The translations under genes and the position numbers were made by a program. 64,000 nucleotides of DNA, taken from NCBI RefSeq assembly GCF_011682055.1, contig NZ_JAAQOM010000004.1:1-64000 (forward strand). Direction: 5' to 3'. The notes under the pieces are model-generated. The model did no database searches. It worked only from the letters and a program-made list of their open reading frames with translations, and was not told the DNA's origin. Source of the DNA: Telluria antibiotica. Its GTDB lineage: Bacteria > Pseudomonadota > Gammaproteobacteria > Burkholderiales > Burkholderiaceae_D. Shown here one piece after another: positions 1 through 7,253 of this stretch (position 1 is the first letter of the stretch; every line of letters starts with the position of its first letter).

Positions 1-941
1 ATCTCGGTGGTGTTGAGCTGGGCGTGGCCCAGCAAGGCTTGCAGCACGCGCACGTCGGCGCCGGCTTCGAGCATGTGGGTCGCCATCGCGTGGCGCAACA
101 GGTGCGTCGCGCCCGGCTTCTTGACGCCGGCGAAGTCCATGTAGCGCTTGACGTGGCTCGCCACGAACTCCGGGCTGACCGGCTCGCCGTAGTCGGTCAC
201 GAACAATGCCTCGCGCCCGGCCGCGATCAACTGCGGCCGGGCTTCGGTCAAGTAGCGGTCGAGCCAGGCCAGCGCCCGCTCGCCGATCGGCACCACGCGG
301 TCCTTCGCGCCCTTGCCCTCGCGCACGAACAGCAGGCGCCGGTTCGGGTCCACGTCGTACAGGGCCAGGCCCGCCACTTCCATGCGGCGCAGCCCGGTGC
401 TGTACAGCAGTTCCAGCATGGCGCGGTCGCGCAGGCCGTAGATCGTGGCCGGATCGGCTTCGGCCAGGATCGCTTCCACTTCCTGGATCGACAGGATCGC
501 GCGCGGCAAGTGCTTGGGCAACTTGGGCAGGTCGAGTTCGGAGGCCGGGTTGTACAGGATGTGGTTCTCGCGGGCGAGCCACTTGAACCAGGTCTTGAGC
601 GGGGCCAGCGCGCCGTACTGGCTGCCCAGCGTCAGCGGCGCGCCGTCCGGCTTGCGGTAGTAGAACAGGTGCCGCTGGTAGCGTTCCAGCACGGCCCTGG
701 TGACGTCGGCCGGCTGCCGGATGCCGCGTTCCTCGCACCAGGCGATGAAGCGGCGGATGGCGATGCGCCGGGCGCGCACGGTGTCGGCGCTGTAGCCTGT
801 CACCAGCATGGCCTCGAAGTGCGCTTCCATGTAGCGCGCGAGCACCAGGTGCGCCAACGGATCGACGGCGCGCTTCCCGGGGCCGGCCGGTTTGACCGCC
901 GCCGGCTTGCGGGCCTTGAGGCGTTGTCCCTTGCGCGGCAT
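1..941 (-). CDS. XerC-like tyrosine recombinase (3' end outside window)
   Basis: Site-specific recombinase of the lambda-integrase/Xer family, which would cut and rejoin DNA through a tyrosine. The 313 visible codons show an N-terminal SAM-like core-binding domain (about residues 30-130) and most of the catalytic domain. The first catalytic Arg is in STGLRRMEV, the Lys in GKGAKDR, the HxxR box in HLLRHAMATHML, and the GHAQLNTTE stretch is at the window edge. The catalytic Tyr should lie just outside the window. An Ala/Lys/Pro-rich N-terminal extension precedes the core-binding domain. The ATG lies one base after the TGA of the primase-helicase gene, so the two are probably co-transcribed. The pairing with a primase suggests an integrative element or plasmid-derived island rather than chromosomal xerC. 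Family certain, role inferred. Confidence 0.9.
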   Translation of the reverse strand, partial: MPRKGQRLKARKPAAVKPAGPGKRAVDPLAHLVLARYMEAHFEAMLVTGYSADTVRARRIAIRRFIAWCEERGIRQPADVTRAVLERYQRHLFYYRKPDGAPLTLGSQYGALAPLKTWFKWLARENHILYNPASELDLPKLPKHLPRAILSIQEVEAILAEADPATIYGLRDRAMLELLYSTGLRRMEVAGLALYDVDPNRRLLFVREGKGAKDRVVPIGERALAWLDRYLTEARPQLIAAGREALFVTDYGEPVSPEFVASHVKRYMDFAGVKKPGATHLLRHAMATHMLEAGADVRVLQALLGHAQLNTTE

Positions 942-942
942 G

Positions 943-3900
943 TCACACCCCGGCGGCTGAAGGTTGGACGGCCGCGTCCACGGTGGAACACGGGTACGAT
1001 CCCGCCTTGCCGTTCTCGGGGTGCCGCGTATTCGGCGCGTCATCGAACGGATCGGCGGCAAGCCGCGCCGCCGCTGGTGTCGCGGCCGATATGGCGAACT
1101 GGCCAGGGGCCGACCCGGCGCCGACCGCGGCCCGACCGGCATCCGGCCGCGCGTCGTCGCACCCCGACCGCCGGCCGTCATACAGGTACGAGGGATCGAG
1201 CAGGCCCGACAGATACGGCACGTTGCGGCCGTCGCCGTCGTACAGCAGTTCATAGACATAACCTTGCCCCTGGCCGGCCCGATGCACGACCAGGTATTCC
1301 AGCTCGGCCAGGCGCGCGAGATGCACCTTCAATTGCGTGTCGCCCCAGCCGGTGGCGTCGCGCACGTCGCGCCGGCTGAAGCGGTATTCCGAGCGGTGCA
1401 GGTCCAGCGCGGCGGCGCGGTCGCGCACCAGCTCGCGTACCAGGACCAGGAGTTTCCTCGTCTGCGGCGGCAGCTCGTCCAGGCTGCGGCCCAGCACTTC
1501 GTGCGCCAGGTCGTTGGCCGCCGCGATGTCGGCCGGCACGACCTCGATGTAGTCCACCTGGCGGCCGGCGACGGTCAAGCTCCTGATCGGGCGTTGGCAC
1601 TGGTGCAGCAGCGCAATGGTGTCGATCAGCGACAGGTATTTCTCATGATCGCGCCGCGTGCGCGTGCGGTCGTCCAGGAAAGTGAGCTGGTCGGCGTAGG
1701 GATTGACCACGGCCAGCGGGCGCAACAGCCGTTGCGCGTTGCGATGCAGGGCCAGCACGCCGTCCTTCTGTTCCTTGCCCATCAGGCCGGCCAGCGTGCG
1801 CCGTTCGCGCTGCCGGCGATGGATGGCGGCGGTCTGCTCGCGCCCTTCGTCCACACTGAGTACCAGGCAGCGGTTCAACAATTCCTCGTCCACGTCGATG
1901 GCGGTGGTGGTCATGAACAGCGACATCGGGCCTTCCACCTTGTATTCCCGGGCGACCAGGTTGCCGTCGGCATCCGTGCCGGTGGAAGCCATCGTCAGCG
2001 CGCCGTCCGACTGCAACAGCTTCAGGGCATAGCTGGCGCGGCTCGCGCCTTCTTCTTCGGCAATCGCCAACACCTTATGATTGAGGCTGGTTTCGCCCAT
2101 GTAGAACAGGGACTGCCCGCTCATGGCCGAGTAGCGCACCGTGTCTTCCGGCGGCATGAAGGCCAGCACCGCGTCCATCAACGAGCTTTTGCCGGCGGCG
2201 CTGGACGATTGCACCACCACGGCCAGCGGCCGTTCCAGCTTGCGGCTGGTGGCGGCCAGATAGGCGGTCAGCTTGTTGGTCGCCTCGCCGACGATGCCGC
2301 CATGCTCGAAGTCCGCCAGGATGCGCGGCAACAGATCGGGTGTCTTGAGCAAGGCCAGCGCGGCGTCGCGTTCATCCTCGCTCATGTCCGGCACGGACGG
2401 CGCTCGCGGTTCCAGCGCCTTCCCGATGCCGTCGTCCTGCAATTGTTCGAGCTTCAACAGCACGCGGCCGAGTTCGGTCTTGAGCGCCGCTTCGGGCACG
2501 CGCAATTCGCCGGCCGCCTGCTGTACGAACACGGCGCGCGCTTTCGCGCCGTACAGGTCGAGCGTATCGACGTGGAAGGCCAGTTCGTTGGCGACCATCA
2601 AGTTCACCTTGAGCACGCCGACCGCCAGGTTCTTCGGCAGGCCGCGCACGCGCCAACGGCGCGCGTCGTCGCCTTCTCCGAAACGCAAGACGACTTCCTG
2701 TTCGCTCACCTCGGCCGCCATGTCGAATTGCGGCGTGGGCGGCACCGCCGCGGCCGGCAGTGGCGCATCGGGTCGCGGCACACCGGACGGACCTTCATCG
2801 GCAACGGTTGCCGTGGGAGCCGCCTCTTTGGCCGCTAAAGAAGAAGGACCGTCCACAGTCGGCGCTTCCGGAGTTTGCGGTTCGTCCGACGTGCTGATGG
2901 TCACGGCCGATTCCAGCCCGGCGCGCCGCGGAGCCTGGCCGTCGCCGAGCCACACCGCCTTGCGGATCAACAGGCCCAGGCTTTTGCTGGCCGGCTGGAC
3001 CTTGAGCGCATAGTCGTTGGCGTCCATGCCCTTGGGGAACTGGATGCGCCACACGCCGAAGCCTTCCGCGCGCAGGCGCCCGGTCAGCTTCTCGGCGGCA
3101 CGCTCGCCGGCCTCGTCGCGGTCGTAGGCGATCAGCACGCGTTCGACGCCATGTCGGCGGAAGGCGGCCAGATGGTCGTCGGTGAAGCCCTGCGTGCCGT
3201 AGGCCGCCGTCACGTTGCGGTAGCCGGCACACCAGAAGGTCATGGCGTCGATCAGCGCTTCGCACAGGATCACTTCACGGCTGGCGGCCAGCGCCGCTTC
3301 GTTCCACACGCCGGCATGCGGCCCCGGCAGGTACAGGTGTTTCGGGGTGCCCGCGCGCAGGTTGTCCAGCAGCTTTCGGCCATAGACCTCGGCCACATGG
3401 CCCGCCGCATCGAACACCGGCACCACCAGCGAGCCGTTGAAGTGCTCGTGGCCGCTGTCGCGGTAGATGCCCAGCCGTTGCAGCCGCCCGCGTATCCCGG
3501 CGCCGGCCTGGCGGTTCTTGTCCGGCAGGCGCAGGCCCAGCGTGCGGTTGGCATAGCCCAGGCGGAAGGTGTCGATCAGCTCGGGGTGGGTCAGGCCGCG
3601 CGATTGCAGATAGGCCAGCGCTTCCGGGCTTTGTTTCAGGGTGGCATGGTAATAGTCGATCACCTGCGCGAGCGCGGCATGGTCGTCGGCATCCTGCGCC
3701 ACCGGCGCGGCCAGCTTCTTGACCGTCGAGTGCCGGACCGGCGCAGCACTGGCGGCCTCGGCGGCTAAAGGCAAACCCTCGCGCAGCAGCTCGGCGGCGT
3801 GACGGAAACTGACGCCCCGCATCTTCATCACCCAATCGATCGGACCGCCGGCCGCGCCGCAGCCGAAGCAGTGATACAGGTTCGGGCCGGGGCTGACGAT

Positions 3901-4050
3901 CAGGGATGGCGTGGCGTCGTCGTGGAACGGGCAGCGGCAGGCGTAGTCGCGGCCTTGCTTCCTCAACGCGATGCCGGCGGCTTCCACCAGGCGCACCAGC
4001 GACACTTCGGCCTTGAGCCGTTCGATTTCCGTTTCCGGGATGCGCGCCAT
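943..4050 (-). CDS. CHC2 zinc-finger / Toprim DNA primase-helicase of a mobile element
   Basis: Likely replication protein of a mobile element. The N-terminus carries a DnaG-type CHC2 zinc finger with ligands Cys40, His43, Cys61 and Cys64 (CPFH ... CFGC). A Toprim domain follows at about residues 240-350 (EALIDAMTF, then AYDRDEAGERAA). The C-terminal half has a P-loop ATPase with Walker A SSSAAGKSS and a nearby IAEEEGAS stretch, then a winged-helix-like tail. A Pro/Ala/Thr-rich linker separates the halves. At about 1035 aa it is much longer than chromosomal DnaG. The frame is open to TTG at 4065, but the ATG at 4050 is preferred because GGAGGG lies at 4058-4063, eight bases upstream. It is followed by the recombinase and faces a divergent XRE regulator. 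The primer-synthesis/helicase role is inferred from domains. Confidence 0.85.
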   Translation of the reverse strand: MARIPETEIERLKAEVSLVRLVEAAGIALRKQGRDYACRCPFHDDATPSLIVSPGPNLYHCFGCGAAGGPIDWVMKMRGVSFRHAAELLREGLPLAAEAASAAPVRHSTVKKLAAPVAQDADDHAALAQVIDYYHATLKQSPEALAYLQSRGLTHPELIDTFRLGYANRTLGLRLPDKNRQAGAGIRGRLQRLGIYRDSGHEHFNGSLVVPVFDAAGHVAEVYGRKLLDNLRAGTPKHLYLPGPHAGVWNEAALAASREVILCEALIDAMTFWCAGYRNVTAAYGTQGFTDDHLAAFRRHGVERVLIAYDRDEAGERAAEKLTGRLRAEGFGVWRIQFPKGMDANDYALKVQPASKSLGLLIRKAVWLGDGQAPRRAGLESAVTISTSDEPQTPEAPTVDGPSSLAAKEAAPTATVADEGPSGVPRPDAPLPAAAVPPTPQFDMAAEVSEQEVVLRFGEGDDARRWRVRGLPKNLAVGVLKVNLMVANELAFHVDTLDLYGAKARAVFVQQAAGELRVPEAALKTELGRVLLKLEQLQDDGIGKALEPRAPSVPDMSEDERDAALALLKTPDLLPRILADFEHGGIVGEATNKLTAYLAATSRKLERPLAVVVQSSSAAGKSSLMDAVLAFMPPEDTVRYSAMSGQSLFYMGETSLNHKVLAIAEEEGASRASYALKLLQSDGALTMASTGTDADGNLVAREYKVEGPMSLFMTTTAIDVDEELLNRCLVLSVDEGREQTAAIHRRQRERRTLAGLMGKEQKDGVLALHRNAQRLLRPLAVVNPYADQLTFLDDRTRTRRDHEKYLSLIDTIALLHQCQRPIRSLTVAGRQVDYIEVVPADIAAANDLAHEVLGRSLDELPPQTRKLLVLVRELVRDRAAALDLHRSEYRFSRRDVRDATGWGDTQLKVHLARLAELEYLVVHRAGQGQGYVYELLYDGDGRNVPYLSGLLDPSYLYDGRRSGCDDARPDAGRAAVGAGSAPGQFAISAATPAAARLAADPFDDAPNTRHPENGKAGSYPCSTVDAAVQPSAAGV

Positions 4051-4084
4051 CCGTTTTCCCTCCAAAACCTGTCAAGACTCCAAA

Positions 4085-4124
4085 TTGATATGGACATGCT
4101 ATCTCATATGGTATCATCGGGCAA
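4085..4124. promoter_or_regulatory. Overlapping divergent promoters between primase and XRE genes
   Basis: A sigma70-like plus-strand promoter can be read as TTGATA (4085-4090), 16 bases, TATGGT (4107-4112). A minus-strand one reads TTGCCC (4119-4124), 17 bases, TAGCAT (4096-4101). The two overlap around a CATATG core, so a repressor bound here could control both genes. Read by eye only. Confidence 0.35.
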
Positions 4125-4151
4125 GCTACGCAGATAGGGGGGCTTATAGTG

Positions 4152-4547
4152 ATGACTCTCTCGTCACCCTCGATATTCGATATGGAATTCCCGGAACGGC
4201 TGGCGACCCTGCGCAAGGAGCGCGGCCTGACTCAGCAAGCGTTGGCCGACGCGGTCGGCCTGGCTGTGCTGCAAATCCGGCGCTATGAGGGGGGAACGTC
4301 GCAACCTACCCTTGATGTGATTCGCCGGCTAGCAATCGCGCTCGGTGTCAGCGCCGACAGACTGGTCTTCGACGCCGGCGAGCGCGAGCCGGCCGACTCC
4401 CTGCGCTACCAGTTCGAGGCGGTATCGCGCTTGTCCGAACACGAGCAGACGGTGGTGCGTGAGCTGATCGACGCCGTCATCGTGAAGAATCAGGTGGCCG
4501 GCGCGCTGGCCCGCGTGACTACGCCGGCAACCAAAGACAAGCCCTGA
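4152..4547 (+). CDS. XRE-family helix-turn-helix transcriptional regulator
   Basis: Cro/CI-type DNA-binding protein of 131 aa. The HTH domain covers about residues 10-67: LATLRKERGLTQQALADAVG forms the first helices, the recognition helix is near LAVLQIRRYEGG, and TSQPTLDVIRRLAIALGVS completes the fold. The C-terminal 60 residues are acidic and helical and probably dimerise. GTG at 4149 and ATG at 4152 are adjacent; a G-run at about 4137-4142 can serve either as ribosome-binding site. It diverges from the primase-helicase gene, the usual arrangement for a repressor of an element's replication/integration genes. That regulatory role is inferred from position. Confidence 0.85.
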   Translation: MTLSSPSIFDMEFPERLATLRKERGLTQQALADAVGLAVLQIRRYEGGTSQPTLDVIRRLAIALGVSADRLVFDAGEREPADSLRYQFEAVSRLSEHEQTVVRELIDAVIVKNQVAGALARVTTPATKDKP

Positions 4548-4906
4548 CAGCGGCACGGCCGCCTTCAGCCGCTAAAAAGAAGTCCGCGCGGCGGGGTTGG
4601 GGGAGCTATTTTTCTTTAAATAAGAAACGAGCGCCCACCTGATAATAAGTGTAAACAGGACAAGTCCTTGATTTGCAAAGGTTTGGCGGCGTACGTGCGC
4701 GAAAGCCGCGACCGGCGAACGCGAAAGTGTAGACGCCGGTTTACTCGTCGAATCAACAGCTTGCGCGTGAAAATCGGGTCGCGCGTTTCGTGCGTAATGT
4801 GTGTACTGCATCCAGGGTGCGGGGAACCCGCAAAAACGCTCCAACCGCCCGGGTGGCGGTCCGGGGCGAATCATTGGAATTCACTGATCACGAAAGGAGC
4901 GCAGCC
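4548..4906. other. Intergenic stretch, probable promoter region of the small RHH gene
   Basis: No convincing gene. GTAAAC (about 4651) and GTTTAC (about 4738) are complementary hexamers far apart; no hairpin with a T-run is obvious. The last 20 bases hold the AAAGGAGC ribosome-binding site of the next gene. Short frames on both strands have no family-like features. Confidence 0.4.
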
Positions 4907-5128
4907 ATGACTGCCGACACGAAAAACGTCCAGATGACGCTCACCATGTCGCCCGCGCTCGAGGCGAAACTGGCGCGGCTGGCTGTGGCCAGCGGGTCGC
5001 CCGAGGCCGACGTCTTGCTCAAGGCGATCGCCTTGTACGAGGTCGCCCTGCGGGCGAAATTGCAGGGTCACGACGTGGCTATCCTCGATGAGGAAAAACG
5101 CCTGGTGCGCGAGATCGATGGAATCTAG
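4907..5128 (+). CDS. Small ribbon-helix-helix-like protein
   Basis: Predicted 73-aa protein. Residues 7-50 (VQMTLTMSPALEAKLARLA, then SPEADVLLKAIALYEVAL) fit the beta-helix-helix pattern of CopG/Arc-type DNA-binding proteins: a short strand, then two helices with a turn between. The tail is charged. An upstream in-frame start exists, but the ATG at 4907 has AAAGGAGC at the right distance and begins where the family-like sequence begins. No toxin gene follows, so it looks like a solitary regulator of the neighbouring element rather than half of a toxin-antitoxin pair. Fold assignment is by pattern. Confidence 0.65.
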   Translation: MTADTKNVQMTLTMSPALEAKLARLAVASGSPEADVLLKAIALYEVALRAKLQGHDVAILDEEKRLVREIDGI

Positions 5129-5230
5129 ACGCGGTCCCGCGAAACGAAAAAACGGCCAAGTGATACTTCAAGCCGGTTGCGGCCGCATCTGGTGTTCGTA
5201 GGACACGGAGTTTCAAAGGGAGCCCCCTTT

Positions 5231-5284
5231 GGCACGGATATGTTGAACGAGTCCGCGGGATTCGTTCAACATATCTGTCGTGCC
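5231..5284. repeat. Long inverted repeat with perfect 14-bp inner arms
   Basis: GATATGTTGAACGA at 5237-5250 is exactly complementary to TCGTTCAACATATC at 5262-5275 across an 11-base centre (GTCCGCGGGAT). The outer hexamers GGCACG (5231-5236) and CGTGCC (5279-5284) extend the pairing with a three-base bulge. No T-run follows on either strand, so a simple rho-independent terminator is unlikely. It lies 100 bases after the RHH-like gene and just before the phased GGTTGCA repeats. It could be a recombination, replication or protein-binding site of the element. Confidence 0.8.
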
Positions 5285-5311
5285 TGTCCAAACCATGTTT
5301 CCGTTGTCTCG

Positions 5312-5372
5312 GGATGCAGATGGGTTGCAAGCAGGTTGTAGCTGGTTGCATCCGGGTTGCAGGCGAGTTGCA
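5312..5372 (+). repeat. Phased GGTTGCA direct repeats (iteron-like)
   Basis: Heptamers GGTTGCA or near variants start at 5312 (GGATGCA), 5323, 5334 (GGTTGTA), 5344, 5355 and 5366 (AGTTGCA). Spacings are 11, 11, 10, 11 and 11 bases, about one helical turn, so all copies face the same side of the DNA. The arrangement resembles replication iterons or a multi-site operator. There is no conserved spacer of CRISPR length. Confidence 0.75.
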
Positions 5373-5587
5373 AACCAAGTACGACAGCGACGTACGGCAA
5401 ATGCGCCTGTCACTTTCAAGACCCGCGTCTGGTGCGAAATCCGCGACTGAACGAAGTTGCGTGATGTGTGCCTCGTTTGCAGGGGCGCGGGGATCGCCCG
5501 CCTCGTGTGGCTACAGTTGGCGGCCGAAGGAATTTGCGCGATCAGCGGACGCAAACTCTTCGGCCCGCATACGCGTACTCACGGCAG

Positions 5588-6013
5588 TCAAGGCGGAACC
5601 GATGCGACTGTGAAACGAACTGGCAATCCAAACTGTCCCAATAGCGACATATCGTTGCTCGCCAGTTCGAAAACATATTCGCCACCGCCATCTGTTTCAG
5701 CGTCGTATGCAATAAACAGATCTAGATATTTCTCCTCAACATTAGGGAGCGTGCTCAGCATGCCAGTGCAATTTCTAAATTGCTCAGCTAGTTTTTCGAC
5801 AAGCTCAGCAACAGTATGTGTTTCCGATTCAATAGAGTAGGCCCATAGCCCTGTCAATGCCGATACCCGCTTCATTGACGAGGTAAGCTTCTGCTCACCG
5901 AATCGTTGCACCTTGGAAGGCTCTACCCCAAGTAATGCTGTGATTTCGGCTGGCTCCAGAGATTTACCTTTGATATAAATCGCCAGCATCAATTTAGCTT
6001 TAACATGGTTCAT
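5588..6013 (-). CDS. DUF4279-like protein, putative immunity protein
   Basis: 141-aa cytosolic protein without signal peptide. It matches the DUF4279 pattern: an N-terminal strand (KLMLAIYIKG), an EPAEITALLGVEPSKVQRFGE segment with the recurrent ITALLGVEPS motif, a central GLWAYSIESE strand and a C-terminal acidic patch ending in a strand. DUF4279 proteins often sit directly after polymorphic-toxin tips. Here the ATG (6011-6013) overlaps the TGA (6010-6012) of the orphan Rhs tip by the classic ATGA, implying translational coupling. The likely job is neutralising that toxin. Family assignment is good; the immunity role comes from context. Confidence 0.75.
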   Translation of the reverse strand: MNHVKAKLMLAIYIKGKSLEPAEITALLGVEPSKVQRFGEQKLTSSMKRVSALTGLWAYSIESETHTVAELVEKLAEQFRNCTGMLSTLPNVEEKYLDLFIAYDAETDGGGEYVFELASNDMSLLGQFGLPVRFTVASVPP

Positions 6014-6795
6014 TTTCGCTTTGCATCCTCAAGATTACCAACAACTTCGCCCTCTGGATCGTAGACATCACCTGTTTCAGGGTTAACGCCAAAAACGTCT
6101 GTAGCCTTACTACCAGGACAGTCCTGTTTTATTCCGTGAAAGCGCCCACGCCCCTCTTTCGCACCGTATCCGTTTCGGCGTCCCCATTCGTCGGCCCCCT
6201 TATCACCGGGCCACACTCCTGGAGGGAGACCAATTGCCGCCTTTATATTTTTAATTAGGTTCCAAACTGAAGAGACAAAACTGTTATTGGCTTGAGTTCC
6301 TGGGGTGAACACATCAAAAGGTCCAGGAAGGGATCCGCGCCGTGGTGTCAGATCGTTGTCAGATTGTAGGCCACGCGGATCAACATTCGAAACCGGATTG
6401 CCACCGACATATGCATAGATAGTTTGCCCCGCCATACTTTCGTCGTATGCGCAGGCAATTTTCTCAGGCAGATCAACGGCTTGCGGCGAAAAAACGAAGG
6501 CACACCTCCAGCATGGACACAATTTTTTTCCAGGCGCACATTTTGGCCCGGTGATGCGTTTCAAAGGCCCCCCTTTGGCACCGCCCAGCGCATCCAAGCC
6601 GTAGGCAATCGAGAGGTTACCGTGGGTCTCCGTCGAGAGGCGTCCGGTGACGTCGAAGACATAATTGGTTGTGCCGGCGTCGGGGTTGCCGACGCTGGTG
6701 GTTTCGCCGAAGCTATCGTTGGTGAAGTTGGTGACGACCGGCACGGGAGTCCGATACCGACGCCACGTGGCCGAATCGATAAAATGCACTCTCAA
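6010..6795 (-). CDS. Orphan Rhs C-terminal toxin cassette with truncated core
   Basis: The 261-residue frame keeps fragments of an Rhs core: a YD-repeat-like stretch at residues 20-70 (TGRLSTETHGNLSIAYGLDA) and the core end near residue 135 (YAYVGGNPVSNVDPRGL). A Cys/Pro-rich segment (GPKCAPGKKLCPCWRC) between them is not typical core and probably marks an internal deletion. The last ~117 residues form a toxin-like tip ending in a Gly/Arg/His-containing region (GADEWGRRNGYG, GRGRFHGIKQ, VFGVNPETGDVYDPEG). The only start is a TTG abutting the previous stop, with no own ribosome-binding site, so it is probably a silent tip awaiting recombination or a remnant. The tip activity is not identifiable by eye; a nuclease is a guess. 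Confidence 0.65.
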   Translation of the reverse strand: MRVHFIDSATWRRYRTPVPVVTNFTNDSFGETTSVGNPDAGTTNYVFDVTGRLSTETHGNLSIAYGLDALGGAKGGPLKRITGPKCAPGKKLCPCWRCAFVFSPQAVDLPEKIACAYDESMAGQTIYAYVGGNPVSNVDPRGLQSDNDLTPRRGSLPGPFDVFTPGTQANNSFVSSVWNLIKNIKAAIGLPPGVWPGDKGADEWGRRNGYGAKEGRGRFHGIKQDCPGSKATDVFGVNPETGDVYDPEGEVVGNLEDAKRK

Positions 6796-7253
6796 AAATC
6801 GTTTTTCTGGGGATAATCTTCTTTTCCTATAGAGTAATGAATTTTGATAGGTCCAAGCTCATTCAATTTTTTCGTGATTTCGGACACTCTATCAATTTTT
6901 ATTGAAATATTATTTCCATCAATCCACCCTATTTTAGGCAGTTCCTCCCCGCCGTATTGAAAATAACGAAAAACAAGAAATTTCTTACCACTTAGCTCCC
7001 CAACAGGATGCACATAGATATAAACAGCAGAGTTTCCACCGTATCCAGTACATATCGTGTTATGACCAGAAATAACCCAGCCATTAGAGTTAGGAATCGA
7101 AACCATCTCCTCCTTATCACACCAAAGGCTTGCATCACCCTGCGGGTCAGAATTATAAATATTAAGCCATATAAATCCAATAGCCAAAATAAGTATCGTC
7201 AAGCTTAAAAATATAATGTAAGAACGACGAGCGAAAGAGAAAAAATTCATCAT
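6792..7253 (-). CDS. Membrane-anchored putative immunity protein for the Rhs toxin
   Basis: 153-aa protein with an N-terminal membrane segment (about residues 8-32, IIFLSLTILILAIGFIWLNI) and an extracytoplasmic domain of mixed strands and charged helices with two cysteines. The ATG at 7253 overlaps the TGA of the Rhs gene (7250-7252), so translation is coupled; a second ATG follows at 7250 and a TTG precedes at 7259. Its AT content is much higher than that of core genes. Position directly after the Rhs tip plus a periplasm-facing topology suggests an immunity protein. No named family recognised. Confidence 0.6.
   Translation of the reverse strand: MMNFFSFARRSYIIFLSLTILILAIGFIWLNIYNSDPQGDASLWCDKEEMVSIPNSNGWVISGHNTICTGYGGNSAVYIYVHPVGELSGKKFLVFRYFQYGGEELPKIGWIDGNNISIKIDRVSEITKKLNELGPIKIHYSIGKEDYPQKNDF

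Larger units (their letters stand above)
5129..5587. other. Non-coding block with inverted repeat and phased repeats
   Basis: Besides the inverted repeat and the GGTTGCA array, no gene-like frame is seen. The block marks the change from the GC-rich replication/recombination module to the AT-richer Rhs island. Confidence 0.5.

Noticed and set aside
24..1379. 451-codon plus-strand frame at the left edge
   Set aside because: Antisense to the recombinase and primase genes; composition typical of antisense noise.
4572..4874. 100-codon minus-strand frame between the XRE and RHH-like genes
   Set aside because: No start signals and no domain; composition like the spacer.
5312..5372. CRISPR array at the GGTTGCA repeats
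   Set aside because: Repeat units are 7 bases with ~4-base gaps; CRISPR repeats and spacers are several times longer, and no cas gene is present.
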